Assembly: GCA_016293645.1 (NCBI GenBank)
Contig: JAEDDW010000010.1
Coordinates: forward strand, 1-43,308
Direction: 5' to 3'
Length of the DNA: 43,308 nt
Source: Treponema sp.
GTDB taxonomy: Bacteria > Spirochaetota > Spirochaetia > Treponematales > Treponemataceae
Positions 7,922 through 16,867 of the stretch are shown piece after piece. Positions within the stretch are counted from its first letter, which is position 1. The number at the start of each line of letters is the position of its first letter. The notes below the pieces were generated by a model. That model was not told the origin of the DNA. It did no database searches and was given only the letters and a program-made list of their open reading frames with translations. Position numbers and translations under genes: made by a program.

Positions 7922-9358
7922 ATGTCTTTAAATTGCAATGAAATCAATGAAATACTTTCGGAACTGGATCTTGACGGGTCATTCATCCAGGAAATAATAC
8001 AGCCGGGCTATGACACACTCTGCTTCCGAGCAATAAACAAGGGGAATCTCGAAAACCTTCTTGTCTGCACTTCCCCTAAGGCAACCAGAATCAACCTTAC
8101 GAAATACAAGCCTCCAAAGAATGAAAAGCCTTTGCGCTTCAACCAGTTTTTAAAATCACGTGTCCAGGGCATGAGGATAAATTCCATCGTGCAGCTGGGA
8201 CTGGATAGAATAGTGCGGATGGATGTCTCCACGTGGAAAGAAAAACTTTTCATCTATATTCGTCTGTGGTCCAATGCGGCAAATGTAATCGTCACTGATG
8301 AAGACGGAACAATCCTTGACTGCATGTTCCGCCGGCCAAACAAGGGAGAGGTTACAGGCGGAACTTTTACACCCGAGATGAAAGACATTTCTGACGAAGA
8401 TAGAATTTCATCACTTGAACGATTCCCCGTCCGCGATTTTTCAGATGTGGAACTTACCGACGAGCAGAAGGAGTTCAGCTTCAATCAGAAAATCGACCTT
8501 TACTACTCGGAGCATGCAAAAGTCCTCTCACGTGAAAGCCTTCTTGAGCAGGCGGAAAAATGGTACAACGTGCGCCACAGCAAGATGGAAGCAGCCCTTG
8601 AAAAACTTGAGCAGAAGAAAAAGGACTTTGAGAATTCCGGCAGCCTGAAACACACCGGCGATTTGATTTTGTCTTTCGGCAGCCAGGCACAGGGCAGCAC
8701 ACTCACCTGCACCGACTACGACACGGGCAAGGAAGTCCACATACGCATCGATCCAAAAAAATCGATTCAGGAAAATGCCGCAGTCTATTATGAACAGTAC
8801 AAAAAGGCATCAAGCGGTCTTGAAGCACTTGAGCACGACATTGAGCTTTCAAAAAAGGCAATCGCGGAACTGGACAAAGAATACAACGACATGGTGTCGC
8901 AGAAAAACGTTCTCAAAATCGAGCAGATGCTCCGCCATGACACAAAGCCAAAACAGCAGACAGTGAAAGCACATCCAGGGCTGCACTATGAAATCGAAGG
9001 CTGGACCGTCATCGTCGGAAGGACTGCAACTGAAAACGACGAACTGCTGCGTCACTTTGTAAAAGGTCAGGACATGTGGCTTCACACACGTGACTATGCA
9101 GGCGGTTATGTCTTCATCAAGGGAAAGAAAGACAAGACTATTCCTCTTGAAATTCTTTTATATGCTGGAAACCTTGCCGTCTACCATTCAAAGGCACGCA
9201 AGAACGGACAGGCTGACCTTTATTATACACAGGTAAAGCATCTTCGCCGCGCAAAGAACGGGCCAAAGGGACTTGTTCTTCCGACTCAGGAAAAAAATCT
9301 CCTTGTAAAGATCGATGATGCAAAAATGAGAAAGCTGGATGAATACCTGATGAACTAA
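7922..9358 (+). CDS. rqcH: NFACT/RqcH family protein, short form
   Basis: A 478-residue NFACT protein (also called fibronectin-binding FbpA family). The N-terminal NFACT-N region includes LGLDRIVRMDV, with the Asp-Arg pair typical of RqcH, and ANVIVTDEDGTILDCMFRR. A coiled-coil linker (about 205-340) follows, then the NFACT-R domain (about 350-450) with GWTVIVGRTATENDELL, DMWLHTRDYAGGYVFIK and VKHLRRAKNGPKGLV. In Bacillus, RqcH binds split 50S subunits and adds alanine tails to stalled chains. At 478 residues it is roughly 80-100 shorter than Firmicute RqcH, mainly in the middle. A TATGAT box at 7905-7910 gives a leader of only about 5 nt, without Shine-Dalgarno. Confidence 0.85.
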   Translation: MSLNCNEINEILSELDLDGSFIQEIIQPGYDTLCFRAINKGNLENLLVCTSPKATRINLTKYKPPKNEKPLRFNQFLKSRVQGMRINSIVQLGLDRIVRMDVSTWKEKLFIYIRLWSNAANVIVTDEDGTILDCMFRRPNKGEVTGGTFTPEMKDISDEDRISSLERFPVRDFSDVELTDEQKEFSFNQKIDLYYSEHAKVLSRESLLEQAEKWYNVRHSKMEAALEKLEQKKKDFENSGSLKHTGDLILSFGSQAQGSTLTCTDYDTGKEVHIRIDPKKSIQENAAVYYEQYKKASSGLEALEHDIELSKKAIAELDKEYNDMVSQKNVLKIEQMLRHDTKPKQQTVKAHPGLHYEIEGWTVIVGRTATENDELLRHFVKGQDMWLHTRDYAGGYVFIKGKKDKTIPLEILLYAGNLAVYHSKARKNGQADLYYTQVKHLRRAKNGPKGLVLPTQEKNLLVKIDDAKMRKLDEYLMN

Positions 9359-9368
9359 AGCCCTTGCA

Positions 9369-9437
9369 ATATAGCCACTATCTATAACTAAATATAACAT
9401 CAAAATATTTGGCTATATCCTGTTTTTTCTATATCAT
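9369..9437 (+). promoter_or_regulatory. metF-metH promoter with inverted repeat
   Basis: TTGGCT (9409-9414), 17-bp spacer, TATCAT (9432-9437) form a plausible promoter for metF. Its -35 overlaps the right arm of an inverted repeat, ATATAGCCA (9369-9377) and TGGCTATAT (9410-9418), 32 bp apart. The repeat plus the following T-rich stretch could alternatively terminate the upstream gene. Regulator unknown. Confidence 0.45.
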
Positions 9438-9453
9438 ATAAACGAGGACAGAC

Positions 9454-10332
9454 ATGACTATTAAGAATATTCTTGAAAACAAAAAAGTGCTTTTTTCATT
9501 TGAAATTTTTCCACCAAAAAAGCAGGCAAATTTTGGCAATGTAATCAATTGCGCAAAAGAACTCAGCAACCTAAAACCTGACTTCATGAGCATCACCTAT
9601 GGCGCAGGCGGAACTACGAAAGTAAACACAGTTGAGATCGCACAGCAGATAATCGGAATGGGCACTCCTGCCCTTGCCCACCTTACCTGCGTTGGAAATA
9701 CAAAAGATTCCATAAAGGAAACCATCACGCAGATGAAGAATGCAGGCATTGAGAATGTCCTTGCCCTCCGCGGCGACTATCCTCAGGATTTTGAAGGTGA
9801 CAAGGCAACCACAGATGGCCTTGACCACGCATCGAACCTCGTTCCATTTTTGAAAGATGCAGGTCTATGCGTAGGCGGAGCCTGTTATCCGGAATGTCAC
9901 CCGGAAAGCGCCAACAGAATCGATGACATAGAAAACCTCAGATATAAGGTCGATGCTGGCGTAGATTTTCTTACGACACAGATGTTCTTTGACAACAACA
10001 TGCTATACAGCTATCTCTACCGTCTGCAGTCAAAGGGAATCCATCTTCCAGTTTTTGCCGGCATCATGCCTATTACAAATTCCAATCAGGTTGCAAGGAT
10101 GGTGAAACTGAGTTCCGCCTATATTCCTGAAAAACTACTTGCCATCTGCGACCGCTTTGAGAACAATCCTGAAGCAATGAGGCAGGCTGGAATTGCCTAT
10201 GCTACAGACCAGATCATCGATCTGATTTCCAACGGCATCCGCGGAATCCACATCTACAGCATGAACAAACCTGATGTTACAAAGGACATCATCGCAAACG
10301 TAAATGAAATCATCAAGGCGGTAAACGAGTAA
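9454..10332 (+). CDS. metF: 5,10-methylenetetrahydrofolate reductase
   Basis: A 292-residue FAD-dependent MTHFR: reduces methylene-THF to 5-methyl-THF, the methyl donor for MetH next door. Diagnostic stretches are FEIFPPKKQANFGNV near the N terminus (catalytic Glu region), SITYGAGGT, HLTCVGNTKDSI, LALRGDYPQDF, and VDFLTTQMFFDN. The length equals the bacterial family norm with no regulatory extension. A GAGGA ribosome binding site precedes the ATG. The stop is 3 nt before the metH start, so the two are translationally coupled. Confidence 0.96.
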   Translation: MTIKNILENKKVLFSFEIFPPKKQANFGNVINCAKELSNLKPDFMSITYGAGGTTKVNTVEIAQQIIGMGTPALAHLTCVGNTKDSIKETITQMKNAGIENVLALRGDYPQDFEGDKATTDGLDHASNLVPFLKDAGLCVGGACYPECHPESANRIDDIENLRYKVDAGVDFLTTQMFFDNNMLYSYLYRLQSKGIHLPVFAGIMPITNSNQVARMVKLSSAYIPEKLLAICDRFENNPEAMRQAGIAYATDQIIDLISNGIRGIHIYSMNKPDVTKDIIANVNEIIKAVNE

Positions 10333-10335
10333 ACC

Positions 10336-12957
10336 ATGGCAGACTTCAGAATTTTTTTGGCAGCTTCCATCGCAGAACGCATCCCTGTTTTTTTTGACGG
10401 CGGAATGGGAACAATGATCCAGAAGACAGGTGTTGTCGGATATTCAATTCCCGAGGATTTGAATTTCTATCATCCTGAAATCATAAAGGACATCCATCAC
10501 CAGTATCTTGAAGCCGGAGCAAATGTACTTACGGCAAACAGCTTTGGTGCAAATCCTATAAAGCTGGAAGAAGGAAGATTCACTACAAAAGAATACATAA
10601 CTGAAGCCATCAAGCTACAGAAAGAATCGATAGAAGAATATGAAAACTCCCATCCGGAGACAAAGGGAAAACATTTCTGTTCATGGGACAGCGGCCAGAT
10701 CGGAAAACTCCTCGAACCCATGGGCACACTCACCTTTGACGAAGCCTACGAAGCATTCAAGGAATGTGCACTCATCGCAGAGAAAGCCGGAGCAGACCTT
10801 GCGATCATCGAGACCATGAGCGACCTCTACGAAGTAAAGGCCGCCGTCCTTGCAATCCAGGAAAACACAAAGCTTCCAGTCGTGACTACAATGACATTCC
10901 AGTCAAATCTCCGTACCCTTACAGGTGCAGATGTCCTCACATGCGTCACATACCTTGAGTCTCTCCACGTCGATGTACTTGGGTTCAACTGTGGCGGAAG
11001 CCTTGATGAAGATGAAAAACTTGCTGATGAATTCTGCCGTTACGCACATCTTCCTGTTCTTTCCCAGCCTAATGCAGGTCTGCCGGTTGTTGTCAACGGA
11101 AAAGATGTTTTCAAGGTTGAACCGGAAGAATTTTCCGAAAGCCAGCTCAAAAATTTTGCAAAGGGTGTCTCTCTTTTAGGTGGATGCTGCGGAACTACGC
11201 CAGGCCATATAAAAGCCGTTGCCGACAAGATAAAAAGCAAAGGACTTAAAATTTCGGATGCCGACAGAAGTCTTGGAAACAATACCTACATCTGCTCTTA
11301 CAACAAGGCCATCCAGGTTGGAGGAAGTGCCGGCCCACGGATCATAGGCGAGCGCATAAACCCGACAGGAAAGAAAAAATGCAAGGAAGCCCTGCAGAAC
11401 AAGGACATGAACTTCATCCTGAGTGAAGCAGAAAGCCAGATCAATGGCGGCGCCCATATCCTCGACGTGAACACAGGACTTCCTGGAATCGATGAAAGCG
11501 AGATGATGACTCTTGCGGTCAAGACAATTCAGGCTGCGTTCAACACACCGCTACAGCTTGACTCAAGCGAAGACAAGGTTCTTGAGCATGCATTGCGCTA
11601 CTACAACGGAAAGGCTCTGGTCAACAGCGTGAACGGAAAGCAGGAAGTGATGGACAAGGTTCTTCCATTGATAAAACACTACGGAGGATCCCTGGTTGCC
11701 CTTTGTATCGATGAGGACGGAATCGCACCTACAGCAGAAGGCCGCGTCAGGGTTGCTGAAAAAATAATCGCAGAAGCTGCCAGATACGGAATTCCAGTGC
11801 GCGACATTTTCATCGACACTCTTACACTTACCGTAAGCAGCGAACAGAAGGCTGCATTGGAGACAGTGCGCGCCATAAGGATTCTCAAAGAAAAGTATGG
11901 ATCACAGGGCATTCAGTTTGTACTCGGTGTCTCAAACATCTCCTTTGGGCTTCCACGGCGCGACATAATCAACAGCAGATTTTTTGAACTTGCCCTCGAT
12001 GCAGGTCTTACCGCCGCCATCATCAATCCTGCAAGCCAGCCGATGATGGACAGTTACCGCGCCTACAGAAGCCTTGCCGGTTTTGACGAAAACTGTCTTG
12101 AATATATCGAGACCTACACAGGAACCGTTGATCCGACTACAGCCAAGGCAAAGGAAAAGATCCTTCTTGATGCTGTCGCCGACGGAACAATTTCCATCAG
12201 CGTGAACACTCCGGAAAGCTCAAGTCAGACTGTCACCCCCAGGCGGGCCCCTGTAAAATCAGGGGATGCAGCGGAAAAGAAAAATGAGAGTTCTGAAAGC
12301 AGACTCTTTGCAGACAAGGATGAAGACATTCTCATAAAGATCATTGAAAAAGGTTTCAAGGATCAGGCCGCAGGAGCCACAGAAAAACTTCTTGCAACCA
12401 GGCAGCCGGTTGAAATCATCGACAACTGCATAGTTCCGGCATTGGACAACGTCGGAAAGGATTTTGAAAAAGGGAAAAAATTCCTTCCGCAACTTCTGCT
12501 CAGTGCAGAAACCGTAAGCAATTCATTCTCAAAAATAAAGGAAACGATGGAGAATTCCGGTCAGGCACAGGAAAACAAAGGGACTGTTGTAATCGCCACC
12601 GTCTTTGGAGACATCCACGACATCGGCAAAAACATCGTGAAAGCAATGCTTGAAAACTACGGCTATGAAGTGATTGACCTTGGGAAAAATGTTCCGGCGG
12701 AAGAAATTGTGGAAACAGTAATCTCCAGGGACATCAAACTGGTTGGTCTGAGCGCTCTCATGACAACTACAGTCGCCAACATGGAAGAGACCATAAAACA
12801 GCTTCACAAGGCCCTTGAAGAAAACAGCAAAGAATGCAAGATTGTTGTTGGCGGCGCAGTCCTTACTGAAGATTATGCGGAACGGATTGGCGCAGACTAT
12901 TATTCCAAAGATGCGATGCAGACAGTTGCAATCGCAAAGGAAATATTTGGGAAATGA
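10336..12957 (+). CDS. metH: Cobalamin-dependent methionine synthase lacking the reactivation domain
   Basis: An 873-residue MetH. The homocysteine domain (1-320) carries the zinc cysteines in LGFNCGGS and LLGGCCGTTPGHI; the pterin-binding barrel (about 335-610) contains IIGERINPTGKKKCKEAL and HILDVNTGLPGIDE; the cap and B12 domains (about 670-873) contain the cobalamin-binding GDIHDIGKNIV with its axial His. The protein ends after the Rossmann B12 domain, so the C-terminal AdoMet-binding reactivation domain of the about 1,200-residue E. coli enzyme is absent. Such short MetH proteins exist in Thermotoga and other anaerobes and need a separate activator or anoxic conditions. The stop overlaps the next start by 4 bp. 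Confidence 0.95.
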   Translation: MADFRIFLAASIAERIPVFFDGGMGTMIQKTGVVGYSIPEDLNFYHPEIIKDIHHQYLEAGANVLTANSFGANPIKLEEGRFTTKEYITEAIKLQKESIEEYENSHPETKGKHFCSWDSGQIGKLLEPMGTLTFDEAYEAFKECALIAEKAGADLAIIETMSDLYEVKAAVLAIQENTKLPVVTTMTFQSNLRTLTGADVLTCVTYLESLHVDVLGFNCGGSLDEDEKLADEFCRYAHLPVLSQPNAGLPVVVNGKDVFKVEPEEFSESQLKNFAKGVSLLGGCCGTTPGHIKAVADKIKSKGLKISDADRSLGNNTYICSYNKAIQVGGSAGPRIIGERINPTGKKKCKEALQNKDMNFILSEAESQINGGAHILDVNTGLPGIDESEMMTLAVKTIQAAFNTPLQLDSSEDKVLEHALRYYNGKALVNSVNGKQEVMDKVLPLIKHYGGSLVALCIDEDGIAPTAEGRVRVAEKIIAEAARYGIPVRDIFIDTLTLTVSSEQKAALETVRAIRILKEKYGSQGIQFVLGVSNISFGLPRRDIINSRFFELALDAGLTAAIINPASQPMMDSYRAYRSLAGFDENCLEYIETYTGTVDPTTAKAKEKILLDAVADGTISISVNTPESSSQTVTPRRAPVKSGDAAEKKNESSESRLFADKDEDILIKIIEKGFKDQAAGATEKLLATRQPVEIIDNCIVPALDNVGKDFEKGKKFLPQLLLSAETVSNSFSKIKETMENSGQAQENKGTVVIATVFGDIHDIGKNIVKAMLENYGYEVIDLGKNVPAEEIVETVISRDIKLVGLSALMTTTVANMEETIKQLHKALEENSKECKIVVGGAVLTEDYAERIGADYYSKDAMQTVAIAKEIFGK

Positions 12958-13838
12958 TCAGAGATTTCAAAAACCGCAGACTAGACACTTTTAATCCTAT
13001 AAGAGCTTACATCCATATTCTGTTCAGCTTTAAGGGAGTCGTCGTGCTATTCAGATTTCTTGGAATCGTTTTGCACAAATTTTTCTTCCTGCAGTATTTC
13101 GAAAAAATCCATATCTATAAAATTCCGGTGAAAAGTGTTGACCATGAGCTGGATACAAAAGTTCCATTCAGGGAAGAACTTACGATGCTTTACCTTGACT
13201 TCATCAACTACTGGATTCGTCCTCTTTCAATGATGATAAAAAAATTCGGTCACAGAAAAGGTGTAGGACTTTCAGTAGAATACCTGAACCGAATCGTCAC
13301 AACATACAACGAAGCTTACAAAGTCTACAGCCGGAACCTGACCACCACTGTCAGACCAAAGCCACAGACGAAAGCCGTAAAAAACATCCAGAGGGTTGAT
13401 CCCCACTACTGCTGCGTACCAAGCCTCCACATCGCCATAATCGTTCTTACGATTTCCTTTTATAAAATGCTGTTGAACCGCGAGGACTTCAGCGAAGACG
13501 AGAGAAAGAACTGGTACGATGAGATCTACAGTCATGGAATCAAAATCTCAGAGTCCGTGCTTTACATGAAGCAGCACAGCGTCAACTGCATTCCAGCCGC
13601 AATTTTCATGATGACTGTCACATTCCCTGACATCATGAACAGGGAGCTGGCGGAAAAAATGATATGTGATCTTTTCAAAAACGAAGATGATGTTGCTGAA
13701 GAAAACAAAAATGAAATCCGCAGGTACATACAGAATTTCTACAACCGCATGATGGATGAATGTGCAATTCCTGAACAATGGTCCCAAGTCGTTCTTGACT
13801 GGCTCAGGACCTATGTTCCCTATGATCCGAAATATTAA
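12954..13838 (+). CDS. PAP2-like conserved protein
   Basis: A 294-residue protein not firmly assignable. It contains VRPKPQ, CCVPSLHIAI and ESVLYMKQHSVN, in the order and spacing of the three phosphate-binding motifs of PAP2 phosphatases (KxxxxxxRP, PSxH, SxxxxxxHxxxD), but the third motif lacks its Arg and ends in Asn rather than Asp. Residues 20-50 are hydrophobic and might associate with the membrane; there is no set of five to six clear membrane spans. Its ATG overlaps the metH stop (ATGA), so it is coupled to metF-metH. The stop codon shares bases with the convergent trpA stop. A phosphatase or transferase role is inference. Confidence 0.6.
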   Translation: MIRDFKNRRLDTFNPIRAYIHILFSFKGVVVLFRFLGIVLHKFFFLQYFEKIHIYKIPVKSVDHELDTKVPFREELTMLYLDFINYWIRPLSMMIKKFGHRKGVGLSVEYLNRIVTTYNEAYKVYSRNLTTTVRPKPQTKAVKNIQRVDPHYCCVPSLHIAIIVLTISFYKMLLNREDFSEDERKNWYDEIYSHGIKISESVLYMKQHSVNCIPAAIFMMTVTFPDIMNRELAEKMICDLFKNEDDVAEENKNEIRRYIQNFYNRMMDECAIPEQWSQVVLDWLRTYVPYDPKY

Positions 13839-14587
13839 CGGGAAGTCAGTTCCTTGACTTTTTCGACCAGCTTTGTCTTCATTGTCTCGACATCATTTTT
13901 GTATTCAGCGATGATGCGGACAAAGACAGAGCCTGCGACGATGGCATCTACAGTATCTGCAAGGGCATGAGACTGCTCTCCATTTGAAATACCGAATCCA
14001 CCGTAGACCTTTGAACCACCGGCGCCAACCTTTTTGAGGAAGCTGATTGTAGCTTCGTCGATTGTAGTTTTTGTTCCAGTAATTCCGGCACGCAATGCGG
14101 CATAGATATGTTTGAATCCGGCATTTGCAAGTTTTGCAAGGCGTTCGTCACTCATGCTTGGTGCGGCAACCGGAATATTTTCCATTCCGTATTTTTCACA
14201 TGCCGCAGTAAGACCTTCATCATTATCAAAAGGAAGATCGGGAATGATCATTCCCTTGACTCCACATTCACTTGCCCTTTTACAGAACGCACCAACACCA
14301 GGCGTATAGATCAAAGAACCATAGCTCATGATGTAGATTGTCGTATCAGGAAATTCCTCATGGACTTTCTTGATGAAAGCAAGACCGTCGGCAGTTTTGT
14401 AGCTGCGGGAAAGCACTTCAGTACATGCTGTCTGGATTGCAGGACCGTCAGCACTTGGATCACTGAAAGGAAGCTGGATTTCAAGGATGTCTGCTCCACC
14501 TTTCACAAGAGAACGTGCAACCTCAAGGGAAATTTCATCTGTAGCATATCCGGCCACAAGGTGGCTCATCAATTTTATTTTTTCCAT
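13835..14587 (-). CDS. trpA: Tryptophan synthase alpha subunit
   Basis: A 250-residue alpha subunit, converting indole-3-glycerol phosphate to indole and glyceraldehyde 3-phosphate. The catalytic Glu and Asp are in DILEIQLPFSDPSADGP; the C-terminal phosphate-binding loop is GGFGISNGEQ, and VDAIVAGSVFVRII closes the barrel. It is slightly short of the usual 260-270 residues. It follows trpB by 14 bp in the trpB-trpA unit. Its stop meets that of the convergent PAP2-like gene with no spacer, leaving no room for a terminator between them. Confidence 0.97.
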   Translation of the reverse strand: MEKIKLMSHLVAGYATDEISLEVARSLVKGGADILEIQLPFSDPSADGPAIQTACTEVLSRSYKTADGLAFIKKVHEEFPDTTIYIMSYGSLIYTPGVGAFCKRASECGVKGMIIPDLPFDNDEGLTAACEKYGMENIPVAAPSMSDERLAKLANAGFKHIYAALRAGITGTKTTIDEATISFLKKVGAGGSKVYGGFGISNGEQSHALADTVDAIVAGSVFVRIIAEYKNDVETMKTKLVEKVKELTSR

Positions 14588-14601
14588 TTTTACCTACCCT
14601 C

Positions 14602-15867
14602 TTAATCTTTAAACATGGACTGTGCTTCATGAATGTCTGTGGAATTCTCAACGCGGTCCAGTTCCGCCTTGAGAAATTCAATCCATTCATCTTTTCTGAA
14701 CACTGGGTTCGTGATGAACAGATCCTTGTCTCCACGTCCACTCATATTTATGATGATTGCCTTGTCTTTTGGCAATGTAGGAGCGATTTTCATTGCAGCG
14801 GCACCTGCGTGGGCACTTTCCATGGCAAAAAGAATACCTTCATTTTTTGCAAAGAAGTTAACTGCCTCAAGGGCTTCCTTATCAAGAACAGAAGTAAACT
14901 CTACACGACCGCTCATGCCAAGTTCAGCAAGCTGAGGACCGATTCCCATGTAGTCAAGGCCAGCAGAAATGGAACGTGTGGGAAGGCTCTGTCCGTCTTC
15001 ATCAAGAAGGAAACGGCTCTTGTATCCTTGAACGATACCTTCGCGGCTGGCATTCCCGGTCATGCGGCTTGCATTTTCTCCGACGTTTGGACCTATTCCG
15101 CCTGCCTCAGCACCTATAAGACGTGGTGATTTTTCATTGATGAAAGGTTCAAAGAATCCGATTGAATTGCTTCCACCTCCGACGCAGGCAACCATTGCGG
15201 CAACATCGATGTTCCGTTCAGCACACTGGCGTTTTACTTCGCGCCCAATGACACTCTGGAATTCCCTAACGATATCAGGGAAAGGTGCAGGACCAAGGGC
15301 ACTACCAAGAACATAATGTGTAGTGTCAAAATTCGCAGCCCAGTCTCTCATTGCTTCATTGACGGCATCCTTGAGAGTACGGCTTCCGCTTGTAACCGGA
15401 ACAACTTTTGCTCCATAAAGCTCCATTGTGGCAACATTTGGCTGCTGACGTCTGACATCGACTTCGCCCATGTATACAATACATTCAAGACCAAGTTTTG
15501 CACATGCGGCAGCTGTAGCTACACCGTGCTGACCGGCACCTGTTTCTGCTATGATTCTTTTCTTTCCCATGCGTTTTGCAAGAAGGCACTGACCGATGGC
15601 ATTGTTGATCTTATGTGCACCGGTATTTGCAAGACCTTCAAGCTTTATGTAGACCTGTGCTCCACCAAGAAGCTTTGTCGCTGTCGGGGCATAATATAAA
15701 GGAGTCTCACGACCAATGTAATCACGACGAATGGTATCAAGTTCATCAAGGAATTCCCTGTCATTCATGTAATGGTCGAAGGCCTGTTTCAATTCATCAA
15801 GAGGACGGCGAAGAACTTCCGCAACATACATTCCGCCGTATTTACCAAAAAATCCGTTATCTGACAT
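14602..15867 (-). CDS. trpB: Tryptophan synthase beta subunit
   Basis: A 421-residue PLP enzyme joining indole and serine. The PLP lysine is in NTGAHKINNAIGQ; GAGQHGVATA and CVGGGSNSIG (phosphate loop) are intact, as is ESAHAGAAAM. NGFFGKYGGMYVAEVLRRPL identifies the TrpB1 form that pairs with TrpA. About 20 residues longer at the C terminus than E. coli TrpB. It is the first gene of its unit; TAGAGGT precedes the ATG at 15867 and the double-palindrome operator lies 17-63 bp upstream. Confidence 0.97.
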   Translation of the reverse strand: MSDNGFFGKYGGMYVAEVLRRPLDELKQAFDHYMNDREFLDELDTIRRDYIGRETPLYYAPTATKLLGGAQVYIKLEGLANTGAHKINNAIGQCLLAKRMGKKRIIAETGAGQHGVATAAACAKLGLECIVYMGEVDVRRQQPNVATMELYGAKVVPVTSGSRTLKDAVNEAMRDWAANFDTTHYVLGSALGPAPFPDIVREFQSVIGREVKRQCAERNIDVAAMVACVGGGSNSIGFFEPFINEKSPRLIGAEAGGIGPNVGENASRMTGNASREGIVQGYKSRFLLDEDGQSLPTRSISAGLDYMGIGPQLAELGMSGRVEFTSVLDKEALEAVNFFAKNEGILFAMESAHAGAAAMKIAPTLPKDKAIIINMSGRGDKDLFITNPVFRKDEWIEFLKAELDRVENSTDIHEAQSMFKD

Positions 15868-15883
15868 AAGTACCTCTAAAGCT

Positions 15884-15935
15884 ATATGTTTCTATTGATA
15901 GTAACAATGTTACTATCAATAGAAACATATGTCAA
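15884..15935 (-). promoter_or_regulatory. trpBA promoter and tandem palindromic operator
   Basis: TTGACA (15935-15930), 17-bp spacer and TAACAT on the minus strand form the promoter. Two 18-bp near-palindromes, GTTTCTATTGATAGTAAC (15888-15905) and GTTACTATCAATAGAAAC (15909-15926), flank the 3-bp spacer and together make a perfect inverted repeat from 15884 to 15930 around base 15907. The -10 lies at the junction of the two units. The same arrangement recurs at 20063 and 23654. A repressor bound here would cover the promoter; TrpR-like function is inferred, the protein is not in the window. Confidence 0.85.
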
Positions 15936-15964
15936 GAGGCTTCTGCAATATTTTATGGACTGAT

Positions 15965-16834
15965 TCAGTGATTCCTTGACGAGATGACTTCCCTGAAAAC
16001 TATGCAGCCAAGAATCATGATTCCACCGATTATGCAAAGGAAACCTGGAACCTCACCTGCAAAAATCATGACCCACACAGGATTCATCAGGGGTTCTATC
16101 ATGGTGATGATGCTGGCACTCAATGCTGTAACGCTGCCGATTCCACGGGCAAAAAGAATGTTCGCAAAGGCCATCTGGAAAATGCCAAGGGCAAAGATGA
16201 AGATGATGCTTGTCCAGTCGCCGGCAGCGATTCCGCCTGTAAAATAAAAAGGAATGCAGACCAGACCTGTTATGAAATGGGCAAGCATGAATGAAGATGC
16301 GGATCCTTTGCTTTTCTGACGTCTCATGAAAATCGTAGTGAAAGCAAAAAATACTCCGGACAAAGCAGCGAGAATATTTCCAAGGAGTTTTCCGGCATCA
16401 ATGTCGCTGTAGAAAAACAGCACGACTCCAATGAGAACACCGGCAACTGTGATAAAATCAGATTTTCTGTTTTTCTCACCAAGAATGACAGGTCCAAAAA
16501 GAATTACGTAAACAGGATACGAATACTGAAGAAGGACTGCATTGGCAGATGTTGTCATTTTGTTTGCCGCGCAGAACAGGATCATGGTCAGGCTATAGCA
16601 TATTCCGCCAAGCCACAGAAACAAAGTCGAATTGCGGTCAACATCTCCATTTTCATTCCTTACAAAGAATGCGGGCAAGGATCTGCAGACGATCATGAAA
16701 GTTACCAGTGCGATGGTACTTCTGAGTCCGGCAATAGTAAAGGAAGACGCATTGACATTTTTAATGAAGATTCCAGCCGAGCTCCAGCAAAGACCGCAGA
16801 GGGCAAGTGCTATTACGCCACCAAATTTATTCAT
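15965..16834 (-). CDS. EamA/DMT-family transporter in the trp operon
   Basis: A 289-residue membrane protein with about ten hydrophobic segments arranged as two EamA repeats, the drug/metabolite transporter superfamily. Typical elements are LCGLCWSSAGIFIKNVN in the first repeat and SIITMIEPLMNPVWVMIFAGEVP in the second. It is the last gene of the trpGD-trpCF unit, starting 34 bp after trpCF and ending 30 bp before the trpB promoter region. In Enterobacteria the DMT protein YddG exports aromatic amino acids; the position here suggests movement of tryptophan or a pathway intermediate, which is inference. Confidence 0.85.
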   Translation of the reverse strand: MNKFGGVIALALCGLCWSSAGIFIKNVNASSFTIAGLRSTIALVTFMIVCRSLPAFFVRNENGDVDRNSTLFLWLGGICYSLTMILFCAANKMTTSANAVLLQYSYPVYVILFGPVILGEKNRKSDFITVAGVLIGVVLFFYSDIDAGKLLGNILAALSGVFFAFTTIFMRRQKSKGSASSFMLAHFITGLVCIPFYFTGGIAAGDWTSIIFIFALGIFQMAFANILFARGIGSVTALSASIITMIEPLMNPVWVMIFAGEVPGFLCIIGGIMILGCIVFREVISSRNH

Positions 16835-16867
16835 AGTGAAAGAATAATAGCACTTTGCATTAAAAAA

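Noticed and set aside
15884..15930. trp palindromes read as attenuators or terminators
   Set aside because: Stems are AT-rich with a one-base centre and no following T-run, and no leader peptide with Trp codons or T-box sequence lies before trpB, trpGD or trpE. The position over the promoter fits an operator.
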